From: Nocardioides furvisabuli
GTDB lineage: Bacteria; Actinomycetota; Actinomycetes; Propionibacteriales; Nocardioidaceae
Assembly: GCF_021083185.1 (NCBI RefSeq)
Contig: NZ_JAIGQB010000002.1
Coordinates: forward strand, 248,001 to 312,000
DNA: 64,000 nucleotides
Reading direction: 5' to 3'
Shown here: positions 51,239 through 59,742 of the stretch, one piece after another
How the letters are laid out: each line of letters begins with the position of its first letter
Numbering within the stretch: position 1 is the stretch's first letter
Position numbers and translations under genes: made by a program
The notes under the pieces: model-generated
Seen by the model: only the letters and a program-made list of their open reading frames with translations
Databases searched by the model: none
Told to the model about the DNA's origin: nothing

Positions 51239-52330
51239 ATGAGAGCCGCCCGCCGAGCCCGCATCGTGGGGGACACCGACCTCCGCCGCGGCCGCTGCCT
51301 CGAGATCGGCCCACTGGCCAACCCTGTCGTCGACCCGGACGTCGCCGACGTCCGGTACGTCGACGTCGTCGACCGGGCGGGACTCCTCGCCCACTACGAG
51401 GGCAACCCGGCGGTCGATCCTGACGCGATCCCCGAGCAGCACTTCTGGCTGACCCGACCCGACGGCACCGTGTCGACGCTCGCCGAGGCGGTCGCGGCCG
51501 ACGCGCCCTACCAGCACGTCGTGGCCAGCCACGTCATCGAGCACGTGCCCGACATGGTCGGCTGGCTGCGCGACGTCGCTCAGGTGCTCACGTGGGACGG
51601 CGCGTTGGTGCTGGCCGTCCCCGACCGTCGCTTCTGCTTCGACGTGCACCGCACCCCCGCGACGGTGGGTCAGGTGCTCCAGGCGCACCTCGACGGCGAC
51701 CGGACGCCGTCGGTGCGAGCGGTTCTCGACCACTTCATGAGCGCCGTCGACTACTCGGCCGAGCAGGCGTGGGCCGGCGAGCAGCCCCCCACGCAGGGCT
51801 CGCACCCGATCGACGACGTCCGTCGCCACCTCGCACGACAGCAGGCCGGCGACTACGTCGACTGCCACGTCTGGCCGCTGACGCCACGCGGCTTCGCCGA
51901 CCTCATGGACGACCTCCTCGCCCTCGGCGAGGTGGACTTCGCCGTCGAGCGGCTCACCGCGACACGGGTGGGCGAGCAGGAGTTCTACGCGACCCTGCGG
52001 CGTCTCGACCGCAGCCGCGAGCCATCGGTGGCGATCGACGATGCGCGCGTCGCGCTGGCCCAGCTGCGGTCCGACCTCCCCGACGAGTCGCCGCCGGCCC
52101 GGAGCGGCGACGGAGAGCTCGTGCCGGGCCACCTCGTCGCCGACCTCGAACGGCAGCTGGCCGAGACGCGCGAGCGGCTCACCCGGGTGCGCGCTGCCCG
52201 CGACCGGGCACGACGCCAGCGCGACCGGGCGCGTGCCGAGGTTGCCACGGCCCGGGCCGCCGGAGCCGCGGCGCGGCTGCGACGGCGGGTCACGCGCGGG
52301 CTGGGTCGCCGACCTCGGCCGACGCCGTAG
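51239..52330 (+). CDS. SAM-dependent methyltransferase with coiled-coil tail
   Basis: The 363-aa protein has a class I methyltransferase core: RCLEIGPLANPVV (SAM-binding motif I, near residue 22), VASHVIEHVPDMVGWLRDVAQVL and GALVLAVPDRRFCFD. The last 60 residues form a basic coiled coil (LERQLAETRERLTRVRAARDRARRQ) ending in Arg/Pro. Similar proteins modify surface polysaccharides. TAGGGT lies 8 nt before the ATG. It is divergent from glcD and convergent with the MFS gene (6-bp gap). Confidence 0.8.
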   Translation: MRAARRARIVGDTDLRRGRCLEIGPLANPVVDPDVADVRYVDVVDRAGLLAHYEGNPAVDPDAIPEQHFWLTRPDGTVSTLAEAVAADAPYQHVVASHVIEHVPDMVGWLRDVAQVLTWDGALVLAVPDRRFCFDVHRTPATVGQVLQAHLDGDRTPSVRAVLDHFMSAVDYSAEQAWAGEQPPTQGSHPIDDVRRHLARQQAGDYVDCHVWPLTPRGFADLMDDLLALGEVDFAVERLTATRVGEQEFYATLRRLDRSREPSVAIDDARVALAQLRSDLPDESPPARSGDGELVPGHLVADLERQLAETRERLTRVRAARDRARRQRDRARAEVATARAAGAAARLRRRVTRGLGRRPRPTP

Positions 52331-52336
52331 CCCCGA

Positions 52337-53581
52337 TCAGGCCGAGGCGCTCGCCGGCTCGTCGGCGTGCGCGATGCTCGACAGCCGCGACCAGACCAGC
52401 GCGAGGGTGATCCCCGAGCCGACGAAGGCGAACCAGAAGGGCGCGGCCAGGCCCCACTGCTCCGCGATCAGGCCACCGATCCCCTGCCCGATGACCATCC
52501 CGCCGAAGACGAAGATGAGGTAGACCGAACCCACGCGGCCCTGGAACTCCGTGGGCACCGCGCGCTGGCGTACGACCTGGGAGACGTTGAGCCACACGAA
52601 GGCGTAGGCGCCGAAGCCGAACATGATGAGCAGCGCCAGCCACGGCACCGTGGTCAGGGCGAGCGCGAGGTGCATCATCACCTCGAGGAGCAGGCAGGTC
52701 TTCATCAGCACCGCGAGGTCGAAGCGACGCTCGAGCCAGCCGTAGCAGGCCGTGCCCACGATCCCGCCGAGCGCGGACGCGGTGGTCAGCAGCCCGAACC
52801 CCACCTCGCCCATCCCGACCCGGTCGAGCGACCAGAGCACGAGGATCGACCAGGCCGCGCCCCAGGTGATGTTGAAGGTCAGGATCACGATCGCCAGGGT
52901 CCGGATGGCCGCGTGGGCCCAGAGCCAGCGGATGCCCTCGACGATGTCCTGCCGCACGTGGGTGTCCACCGACGCCGGCACCTGCTCGCGGGTGGAACCG
53001 ATGCGCGCCACCAGCACCACGCCCAGCACGACGCACACCAGCTGGGTGACGAACGGCCACGCCATCCCGGCGGCGAAGAGGAAGGCCCCGACGGGCGGGC
53101 CCACCAGCTGGTTGGCGGTGAGGAAGCCGGCCTGCATGCGCGAGTTGGCGATGCCGAGGTCGGGCTTGTCGACGAACATCGGGGTGAGGGTGCTGGAGGT
53201 CGAGTCCGCGAACACCTCGGCCATGCCCAGGGCGAAGACGGCGACCAGCACCACACCGATCGACACGTGCCCGGTGGCGATCGAGCCGCACAGCAGGGCC
53301 AGCACGACGCTGCGGACCGCGTTGGCCACCACGACGACCGTACGCCGGTCGAGCCGGTCGGCCAGCGCTCCGGCGTACAGCCCGACGAGCAGCCACGGCA
53401 GGCCGCGCAGGAGGCCCGCCAGGGCCACGAGTCGCGCGTCGTCGGTCTGCGATGCCACCAGCAGCGGGCCCGCCGCCATGGCGATGCCGTCGCCGATGTT
53501 GGTCGTCCACGACGACACCAGCAGCCAGCGGAAACGGGGTCCGAGACGGGCCGGGATGATCGTCTCGCCGAGCCTGCTCAC
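52337..53581 (-). CDS. MFS transporter (EntS/MFS_3-like exporter)
   Basis: The 414-aa protein has 12 predicted helices. The N-terminal half has FRWLLVSSWTTNIGDGIAMAAGPLLVA, PWLLVGLYAGALADRLDRRTVVV (the conserved loop 2-3 motif), and the C-terminal half has PTEFQGRVGSVYLIFVFGGMVIGQGIGGLIAEQWG. This matches the MFS_3 group that includes enterobactin and drug exporters. Substrate unknown. GTG start with TAGGCT 9 nt upstream. It is a single minus-strand gene. Confidence 0.88.
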   Translation of the reverse strand: MSRLGETIIPARLGPRFRWLLVSSWTTNIGDGIAMAAGPLLVASQTDDARLVALAGLLRGLPWLLVGLYAGALADRLDRRTVVVVANAVRSVVLALLCGSIATGHVSIGVVLVAVFALGMAEVFADSTSSTLTPMFVDKPDLGIANSRMQAGFLTANQLVGPPVGAFLFAAGMAWPFVTQLVCVVLGVVLVARIGSTREQVPASVDTHVRQDIVEGIRWLWAHAAIRTLAIVILTFNITWGAAWSILVLWSLDRVGMGEVGFGLLTTASALGGIVGTACYGWLERRFDLAVLMKTCLLLEVMMHLALALTTVPWLALLIMFGFGAYAFVWLNVSQVVRQRAVPTEFQGRVGSVYLIFVFGGMVIGQGIGGLIAEQWGLAAPFWFAFVGSGITLALVWSRLSSIAHADEPASASA

Positions 53582-53629
53582 AAGCGCGAGAGCCTACGGC
53601 GCCGCAGGGGCTGCACGCACGCGGGTTTC

Positions 53630-53824
53630 TCAGACCGGCTGCAGGCCCTCGGCCGCGAGGCGGTCGTCACGCACGGCCGCAGCGAGGCGGTCGTTGTCGG
53701 CCTGGAGGCGCAGCACCAAGGACTCGAGGTCCTCGACGCGCCGGCGCAGGCGCCGGTTCTCCACCGCGAGGACCGAGGTGGTCCGCGCATCACTGTTCAC
53801 ATGGCCCAACAGCGCCTTCGCCAT
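53630..53824 (-). CDS. Small conserved coiled-coil protein
   Basis: The 64-aa protein starts MAKALLGHVNSDARTTSVLAVENRR and continues as a leucine-zipper-like heptad repeat (RVEDLESLVLRLQADNDRLAAAV). Homologues of this length occur widely in actinobacteria but no function is known to me. The ATG at 53824 is preferred over a start 81 bp upstream that would add an unconserved N-terminus. Confidence 0.7.
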   Translation of the reverse strand: MAKALLGHVNSDARTTSVLAVENRRLRRRVEDLESLVLRLQADNDRLAAAVRDDRLAAEGLQPV

Positions 53825-53881
53825 GGGGAGCCTTTCCACGACTGGGTTCGACGGCCGCGACATCCGGCCGTCTACCAGAGT

Positions 53882-53901
53882 CCCACCACTGCCGCGGTGG
53901 G
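53882..53901 (-). terminator. Possible terminator after mutM
   Basis: A 6-bp stem CCCACC (53882-53887) with GGTGGG (53896-53901) and an 8-nt loop lies 24 bp after the mutM stop. Weak; it may end the rnc-mutM transcript. Confidence 0.3.
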
Positions 53902-53924
53902 TCAACGCCGACGCAGGCAGCCCG

Positions 53925-54782
53925 TCAGCGACGGCGTGGGGGTCGCTGGCAGCGGGGGCAGAAGTACGACGAGCGGTTCATGAACGCCACCCGGCGGATC
54001 GGCGTCCCGCAGCGCCGACACGGCTCGCCCTCCTGGCCGTAGGCGTCGAGCGAGCGGTCGAAGTAGCCCGACTCGCCGTTGACGTTGACGTAGAGCGCGT
54101 CGAAGGACGTGCCGCCCTGCGCGAGCGCCTCGCCCATCACGTCGCGGACGTGGCCGAGCAGTCCGCGCAGCACCTGCCCCGTGAGCCGGTCGCCCGGCCG
54201 CTCGCCGTGCAGCCGCGCGCGCCACAGCGCCTCGTCGGCATAGATGTTGCCGACGCCGGAGATCAGCCCCTGGTCGAGGAGCAGCCGCTTGATCGCGGAC
54301 GTACGCCGTCGCGCGCGGCGCACGAACTCGGCGTCGTCGAAGTCCGGGTCGATGGGGTCGCGGGCGATGTGCACGATCTCGGTCGGGAGCTCGGCGCCGC
54401 CGGCGGAGACGGCGAGGCCGCCGAACATGCGCTGGTCGACGAAGCGCATCTCCAGCGGTCGCGCCTCGGGGGTCGCGAGCGTGAAGCGCACCCGCAGGTG
54501 CCGCTCGTCGGGGGCGCCGGGCTCGTGGAGCAGCATCTGACCGCTCATGCCGAGGTGGCCCAGGAGCGCGTCGCCGTTGTCCAGCGCGATCCAGAAGTAC
54601 TTGCCGCGGCGCCGGACAGCCTCGATGCGACGTCCCACGAGGGCGGCGACGAAGCCGGTGGAGCCGCGGTGGTCTCGGCGGACGGGCCGCGGGTGCAGCA
54701 CCTCGACAGCCCTGATCGTCGAGTCGACGACGTGGCGCTCGAGACCGGCGCGGACGACCTCGACCTCGGGGAGCTCGGGCAC
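53925..54782 (-). CDS. mutM: Formamidopyrimidine-DNA glycosylase MutM (Fpg)
   Basis: Repairs 8-oxoguanine and related lesions. The 285-aa protein begins [13 protein letters not shown] after the initiator, with Pro and Glu catalytic residues, continues [11 protein letters not shown] (active Lys), and [15 protein letters not shown]. It has the H2TH region ([21 protein letters not shown]) and a C-terminal zinc finger with [28 protein letters not shown] start 3 bp after rnc. Confidence 0.95.
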   Translation of the reverse strand: MPELPEVEVVRAGLERHVVDSTIRAVEVLHPRPVRRDHRGSTGFVAALVGRRIEAVRRRGKYFWIALDNGDALLGHLGMSGQMLLHEPGAPDERHLRVRFTLATPEARPLEMRFVDQRMFGGLAVSAGGAELPTEIVHIARDPIDPDFDDAEFVRRARRRTSAIKRLLLDQGLISGVGNIYADEALWRARLHGERPGDRLTGQVLRGLLGHVRDVMGEALAQGGTSFDALYVNVNGESGYFDRSLDAYGQEGEPCRRCGTPIRRVAFMNRSSYFCPRCQRPPRRR

Positions 54783-54785
54783 GTC

Positions 54786-55559
54786 TCAGGCGTCAGCGGT
54801 GGCGACGTCCACCGTCGTGTCGACCCCCGCGACCGGGCGGGCGGCCTCGATCTCGCGGTAGGCCGTCTCGGCGGCGCCCTGCTCGGCCTCCTTCTTGGAG
54901 CGGCCGGTGCCGTTGCCGAGGACCTGCTCGCCGACGCGGACGCGCGCGACGAAGGTCTTCATGTGGTCGGGGCCGTCGTCCTCGATGAGGTATTCGGGGA
55001 CGCCGAGGCCCAGGTCGGCCGACAGCTCCTGCAGGGAGGTCTTCCAGTCGAGGCCGGCGCCCATGGACGCGGCAGCCTCCATCACCGGGTCGAAGAGCCG
55101 GTGGACGACCTTGGCGGCCTCGTCGATGCCACCACTGAGGTGGATCGCGCCGATGACCGCCTCGACGGTGTCGGACAGGATCGAGGCCTTGTCGCGGCCA
55201 CCGGTGGTCTCCTCGCCGCGGCCCAGCATGATGTGCTGGCCCAGGCCGATCTCCCGGGCGACGTCGGCCAGGGCGCGGGCGTTGACGACCGCGGCCCGCA
55301 GCTTGGCCAGCCGACCCTCGGAGAAGTCCGGGTGGGCGCGGTAGAGCGTCTCGGTGACCACGATCCCGAGCACGGAGTCCCCGAGGAACTCCAGGCGCTC
55401 GTTGGTCGGGATCTGCCCGTTCTCGTAGGCGAACGAGCGGTGCGTCAGGGCACGCTGCAGCAGCTCGGGATCCAGGACCGGATCACCGAGCGCTGCGCGG
55501 AGCTCGTCGGTGGTCAGAGGACCTGGCGACGGTCGGCCTTGGCGCCGTACTGGCCGCAC
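54786..55559 (-). CDS. rnc: Ribonuclease III
   Basis: Double-strand RNA endonuclease. The nuclease domain has [32 protein letters not shown] (signature, about residues 36-68), [19 protein letters not shown] with the second acidic cluster, and the dsRNA-binding domain from [14 protein letters not shown] with [19 protein letters not shown]. The start is uncertain. The nearest canonical codon giving the whole domain is GTG at 55559, inside rpmF. A CTG at 55517 would overlap the rpmF stop as CTGA and give the conserved N-terminus [12 protein letters not shown]. The stop coordinate is not affected. Confidence 0.9.
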   Translation of the reverse strand: MRPVRRQGRPSPGPLTTDELRAALGDPVLDPELLQRALTHRSFAYENGQIPTNERLEFLGDSVLGIVVTETLYRAHPDFSEGRLAKLRAAVVNARALADVAREIGLGQHIMLGRGEETTGGRDKASILSDTVEAVIGAIHLSGGIDEAAKVVHRLFDPVMEAAASMGAGLDWKTSLQELSADLGLGVPEYLIEDDGPDHMKTFVARVRVGEQVLGNGTGRSKKEAEQGAAETAYREIEAARPVAGVDTTVDVATADA

Positions 55560-55699
55560 TGGCCGCACGCACGGTGCGGGAGGTGCTTGGCACCGCAGGC
55601 GGGGTTGGCGCAGGTCGCGAGGGCAGGCGCGACGGCCTTCCACTGCGAACGGCGGTGACGCGTGTTGCTGCGCGACATCTTCCGCTTCGGAACAGCCAT
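55514..55699 (-). CDS. rpmF: 50S ribosomal protein L32
   Basis: The 61-aa protein shows [20 protein letters not shown] and the zinc ribbon CANPAC...CGQC of the zinc-containing L32 form. It is encoded between DUF177 (YceD) and rnc, the usual order. ATG at 55699; the 65-bp gap upstream is short, so co-transcription with the DUF177 gene is likely. Confidence 0.96.
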   Translation of the reverse strand: MAVPKRKMSRSNTRHRRSQWKAVAPALATCANPACGAKHLPHRACGQCGQYGAKADRRQVL

Positions 55700-55764
55700 G
55701 GTGTGTCTCCTACTTACGTCGGCTTGCTTGGCCTTGCGTCTCCGTCCGGGGATTCCCGGTGGAG

Positions 55765-56340
55765 TCAGTCCTGGTCGTGCTGGGTGTCCTGCTGGAGGTC
55801 CTGCAGTCCCGCCCAGCGCGGGTCGATCGGTGCGTCGTGCGCGTGCTGCGGGTCGTCCGCGAGCCGCGCACCACATTCGGTGCACAGTCCGGGGCAGTCC
55901 TCGGAGCACAGCGGCTGGAACGGCAGTGCGAGCACCACCGCGTCCCGCAGCAGGGGCTCGAGGTCGACCAGGTCGTCCTCGAGCCGGCTGGTCTCGTCGT
56001 CGAGGTCACGGTCGTCGTGCTCCGTGGCCTTGTCGTGCTGGTCGGGATAGACGTAGAGCTCCTGCAACCGCGCGTGGATCTCGTCCTCGATCGGCTCCAG
56101 GCACCGTACGCACTCCCCCGCGAGCGTGGCCGTGGCCGTGCCCGTGAGCAGCACGCCCTCCATGACCGCCTCCAGGCGCAGGTCGAGGTCGACCGGCGAT
56201 CCTTCGGGGACAGAGAGGACTTCGATGCCAAGTTCTGTCGGCGCCGGCACTGTCAGCTCGACTTCACGCTGGGACCCCGGGCGGCGGCCGAGCTCGCGGG
56301 TGTCAAGCACGAGCGGCGCCCTCGGGTCCAGGCTGGTCAA
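55765..56340 (-). CDS. yceD: DUF177/YceD-family protein
   Basis: The 191-aa protein has the DUF177 core: [40 protein letters not shown] with the conserved ECVRCL and a second Cys motif ([14 protein letters not shown]) near the C-terminus. YceD-type proteins are linked to rpmF and 23S rRNA metabolism. The start is a TTG at 56340 behind GGAG. Rich in Asp/Glu between the two Cys motifs (about residues 95-130). Confidence 0.88.
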   Translation of the reverse strand: MTSLDPRAPLVLDTRELGRRPGSQREVELTVPAPTELGIEVLSVPEGSPVDLDLRLEAVMEGVLLTGTATATLAGECVRCLEPIEDEIHARLQELYVYPDQHDKATEHDDRDLDDETSRLEDDLVDLEPLLRDAVVLALPFQPLCSEDCPGLCTECGARLADDPQHAHDAPIDPRWAGLQDLQQDTQHDQD

Positions 56341-56428
56341 GACGAACTCCCACTACTGGACACAGACACAACCGGAGAATCGTATCCGTCACGGTGTGGC
56401 GGGGCAAAACGGGTGGGGGACGAGCCGC
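56341..56428. other. Gap between coaD and the DUF177 gene
   Basis: 88 bp with one AT-richer stretch (around 56350-56395: ACACAAC...GAATCG). It may contain the promoter of the DUF177-rpmF-rnc-mutM unit, but I see no clear -10/-35 pair. Confidence 0.35.
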
Positions 56429-56914
56429 TCATCCCCGGCGCTCGGCCAGCCGGCGCACCAGCTGCTCACGGACCGGCTCGGGCACCAGGCCGCGTACGTC
56501 ACCGCCCAGCGCCGCGACCTCCTTGATCAGGCTGGAGGACACGAACGCGTTGCCGACCGCACCGGGGAGGAAGACGGTCTCCACGTCGGTGAGGTGGGAG
56601 TTCATCTGGGCCATCGGGAGCTCGTACTCGTAGTCGCCGGCACCACGCAGGCCCTTGACGATCGCGACGGCATCGCTCTCGCGGCAGAAGTCGACGATCA
56701 GGCCGTCGAAGCCGGCGACCCGGACGTTGGTGATCGCGGAGGTGGCCTCCTCGAGCATCGCGATGCGCTCGTCGGGGGTGAAGAGACGGTTCTTGCTCAT
56801 GTTGACGCCGACCGCGACCACGACCTCGTCGAAGAGCCGGGCGGCTCGCCCGATGATGTCGAGGTGGCCGTTGGTCACCGGGTCGAACGACCCGGGGCAG
56901 ACAGCGCGACGCAC
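56429..56914 (-). CDS. coaD: Phosphopantetheine adenylyltransferase
   Basis: Fourth step of coenzyme A synthesis: transfers AMP to 4'-phosphopantetheine. The 161-aa protein has the nucleotidyltransferase motif CPGSFDPVTNGHLDIIGRAA (T/HxGH as TNGH), KGLRGAGDYEYELPMAQMN and the ISSSLIKE-like segment (VSSSLIKEVAALGG). GTG start with GGAAGG upstream. It follows rsmD by 31 bp. Confidence 0.96.
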   Translation of the reverse strand: MRRAVCPGSFDPVTNGHLDIIGRAARLFDEVVVAVGVNMSKNRLFTPDERIAMLEEATSAITNVRVAGFDGLIVDFCRESDAVAIVKGLRGAGDYEYELPMAQMNSHLTDVETVFLPGAVGNAFVSSSLIKEVAALGGDVRGLVPEPVREQLVRRLAERRG

Positions 56915-56945
56915 AGGCGTCCTTCCCGTCGTGGAGCGGTCCCGG

Positions 56946-57515
56946 TCAGGGCGCCGGGGTGGCGTGACCGTACCAAAGCGCAGTCTCGCCGTAGCGCTTC
57001 GTACGGTCCTCCTCGATCCCGTCCGGCCACGAGACCTGGCTGCGCTTGGCGGCCCGCTCGACGATCACCAGGGCGCCGGGGACGAGCCAGCCGTGCGCGA
57101 CGAGCGCCGTGAGGTCGGCGGTCACGTCAGCGTCGGGCATCGGGTAGGGCGGGTCGGAGAAGACCACGTCGTAGGGGGCGGCCGGCGGCGAGGCGAGCAC
57201 CGTGGCGACCGTGCCGGCGATCACCCGTGCCCGGGAGAAGCCGAGCGTGGCGGCGTTGCGGGTGATGAGGGCGGCCGTGCGCCGGTCCTGCTCGACCATC
57301 GTCACCACCCCCGCACCGCGCGACCACGCCTCGAGTCCGACGGCCCCGGAGCCGGCGTAGAGGTCGAGGAACCGCAGCCCGTCGAGGGATCCGGTGCGCG
57401 ACTCGACGGCGGAGAAGAGCGCCTCGCGCACCCGGTCGCTCGTGGGTCGCGTCGTCTGGCCGCGGGGCGTCTCCAGACGCCTACCCCCGGCCGTTCCCCC
57501 GATGATGCGAGTCAT
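56946..57515 (-). CDS. rsmD: 16S rRNA (guanine966-N2)-methyltransferase RsmD
   Basis: The 189-aa protein has MTRIIGGTAGGRRLETPRGQTTRPTSDRVREALFS (typical RsmD start), the SAM-binding motif FLDLYAGSGAVGLEAWSRG and the catalytic VFSDPPYPM (DPPY). It methylates G966 of 16S rRNA during 30S assembly. The ATG lies 10 bp after the recG stop; coaD follows, the usual order. Confidence 0.95.
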   Translation of the reverse strand: MTRIIGGTAGGRRLETPRGQTTRPTSDRVREALFSAVESRTGSLDGLRFLDLYAGSGAVGLEAWSRGAGVVTMVEQDRRTAALITRNAATLGFSRARVIAGTVATVLASPPAAPYDVVFSDPPYPMPDADVTADLTALVAHGWLVPGALVIVERAAKRSQVSWPDGIEEDRTKRYGETALWYGHATPAP

Positions 57516-57525
57516 CTGCCCGTGC

Positions 57526-59733
57526 TCAGCCCTTCTCCATGAACTCCGACGCCGCCGAGCGCTCGACCTCGGCGACAGCGTCGGCGAGGTCGGGCGCCTG
57601 CGCCAGCGCAGGATCTTCGGAGAGTAGCGCCTCCGCGGCCTCGCGGGCACGCACGATCGTCTTCTCGTCGCGCAGCACGCGCAAGGAGACGAGCCCCGAG
57701 CGGAAGCCGGACTGGCTGGCGCCGAGCACGTCGCCCTCGCGCCGCTGCTCGAGGTCGACCCGGCTCAGCTCGAAGCCGTCGGTGGTGGACGCGACGGCGT
57801 CGAGCCGGTCGCGCGCGGGCGAGCCGAGCTCGGCGTGGGAGACCAGCAGGCACAACCCCGGCAGGCCCCCGCGGCCGACCCGACCACGCAGCTGGTGCAG
57901 CTGGGAGACGCCGAAGCGGTCGGCATCGAGGAGCACCATCGTGGTGGCGTTGTGCACGTCGACGCCGACCTCGATGACGGTCGTGGAGACGAGCACGTCG
58001 ACCTCGCCCGCGGCGAAGGCGCGCATCGTGCGGTCCTTCTCGTCGGGGGCGAGGCGGCCGTGGAGCACCGCTGTCCGCAGGCCCGCGAGCGGGCCTCCGG
58101 AGAGCTCCGCGTGCACATCCTCGACCGCGGCGAGCGCGCGCTTAGGCGCGACCTCGGAGCCGTCCTCGTCGAGGTCGAGCTGGTCGCGCTCGCCCTCCTC
58201 GCCCGCGTCGCCGGAGATGCGCGGGCACACGACGTAGACCTGGTGGCCCTTCTCGACCTCCTCGCGCACCCGCTGCCACACCCGCTCGATCCAGGTGGGC
58301 TGGTCGGCGAGCGGGACGACGTTGGTCTGGATCGGGGCGCGTCCCGCGGGCAGCTCGGCCAGCACCGAGGTCTCGAGGTCGCCGAAGACGGTCATCGCGA
58401 CCGTGCGCGGGATCGGCGTCGCCGTCATGACCAGCACGTGCGGCGGGGTGCCGGCCTTGTCGGTCAGGGCGGCCCGCTGCTCCACGCCGAAGCGGTGCTG
58501 CTCGTCGACCACGACCAGGCCGAGGTCGGCGAACTCGACGGTGTCCTGCAGCAGCGCGTGGGTGCCGATGACGATCCCGGCCTCGCCGGTCATGATCCGC
58601 AGCATCGCCTCCTGGCGCGCCGTGCGGCCCATCGAGCCGGTGAGCAGCACGACGGAGGTCGCCTCGGCGGCCCCGCCGAGCATCCCGCCCTGCGCGAGGT
58701 CGCCGAGCATCGCGGAGATGGAGCGGTGGTGCTGCTGGGCCAGGACCTCGGTCGGCGCGAGCAGCGCCGCCTGCCCGCCGGAGTCGACGACCTGGAGCAT
58801 CGCGCGCAGCGCGACCAGCGTCTTGCCGGAGCCGACCTCGCCCTGGAGGAGCCGGTTCATCGGGTGGTCGCGGGCCAGCTCGCCGGCGACCACCTCGCCG
58901 ATCTCGCGCTGCCCCCCGGTGAGCTCGAACGGCAGCCGGGCGTCGAAGGCCGCCAGCAGCCCATCGGGGCGACCGGGACGCGAACGCGCGCCCTGCTCAC
59001 GGTGCGTGGCGCGGCGCCGCGCGAGCACGAGCTGGAGCACCAGCGCCTCCTCGAAGCGGAAGCGCTTCTGCGCCGCACCGAGCTGGCTCCAGTCGTCGGG
59101 ACCGTGGATCCACCGGAGCGCCTGCATCACCGTGAGCAGCTCGAAGCGCTCGCGGAGCTCGGGGGTGAAGACGTCGGGCACTCCGGTGACGAGGTCGAGG
59201 GTGGCTGTGATGACCTTCTGCAGGTCCCACGTGTAGAGCTTCGCGGTGAGCGGGTAGACCGGGATCAGCTTGCTGAGCATCGCCCCCTCGTCACCGTCGA
59301 GGGCGAAGCCGTGGGCCTGCTCGAGCTGCCAGCTCCCGCGGAACTGCTTGGCCTTGCCGGTGAACAGCGCCCGGCTCCCCCACCCGAACTCGGCCTCGTG
59401 CCGGTCCGCGAGGTTCTTGTAGGGGCTGAACAGCGTCACGGAGAAGTCGGGGCCGTCGGTGCGCAGGCGGATCGTCGTACGCCACTGGCGACGGTTGCCG
59501 GCACTGAACGGGGCGCTGGAGCACGAGCGCACCTCCCCCACGATGGTGAGCTGCTCGCCGACGACCGGGGTGGCGACCTCGGAGAGCTCGGTGGCCGCGA
59601 CGTAGCGGCGCGGGAAGTGGCGCAGCAGGTCACCGACGGTGCGCAGGCCGAGGCCCTCCTCGGCGAGCTTGCGCTTCTTGTGCGAGCTGCCGAAGACCGC
59701 CCCGATCGGGCTGTCCGGCGTGATGGCGACCAT
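57526..59733 (-). CDS. recG: ATP-dependent DNA helicase RecG
   Basis: Branch-migration helicase for stalled forks. The 735-aa protein has the OB-fold wedge domain (about residues 45-165), helicase motifs with Walker A LLQGEVGSGKTLVALRA, VDEQHRFGVEQRAAL (DEQH box), TATPIPRTVAMT, VVCPRISG and QLHQLRGRVGRGGLPGLCLL, and a short C-terminus. A start ATG at 59733 is 9 bp after the DAK2 gene stop. Confidence 0.95.
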   Translation of the reverse strand: MVAITPDSPIGAVFGSSHKKRKLAEEGLGLRTVGDLLRHFPRRYVAATELSEVATPVVGEQLTIVGEVRSCSSAPFSAGNRRQWRTTIRLRTDGPDFSVTLFSPYKNLADRHEAEFGWGSRALFTGKAKQFRGSWQLEQAHGFALDGDEGAMLSKLIPVYPLTAKLYTWDLQKVITATLDLVTGVPDVFTPELRERFELLTVMQALRWIHGPDDWSQLGAAQKRFRFEEALVLQLVLARRRATHREQGARSRPGRPDGLLAAFDARLPFELTGGQREIGEVVAGELARDHPMNRLLQGEVGSGKTLVALRAMLQVVDSGGQAALLAPTEVLAQQHHRSISAMLGDLAQGGMLGGAAEATSVVLLTGSMGRTARQEAMLRIMTGEAGIVIGTHALLQDTVEFADLGLVVVDEQHRFGVEQRAALTDKAGTPPHVLVMTATPIPRTVAMTVFGDLETSVLAELPAGRAPIQTNVVPLADQPTWIERVWQRVREEVEKGHQVYVVCPRISGDAGEEGERDQLDLDEDGSEVAPKRALAAVEDVHAELSGGPLAGLRTAVLHGRLAPDEKDRTMRAFAAGEVDVLVSTTVIEVGVDVHNATTMVLLDADRFGVSQLHQLRGRVGRGGLPGLCLLVSHAELGSPARDRLDAVASTTDGFELSRVDLEQRREGDVLGASQSGFRSGLVSLRVLRDEKTIVRAREAAEALLSEDPALAQAPDLADAVAEVERSAASEFMEKG

Positions 59734-59742
59734 GGACGGCGC

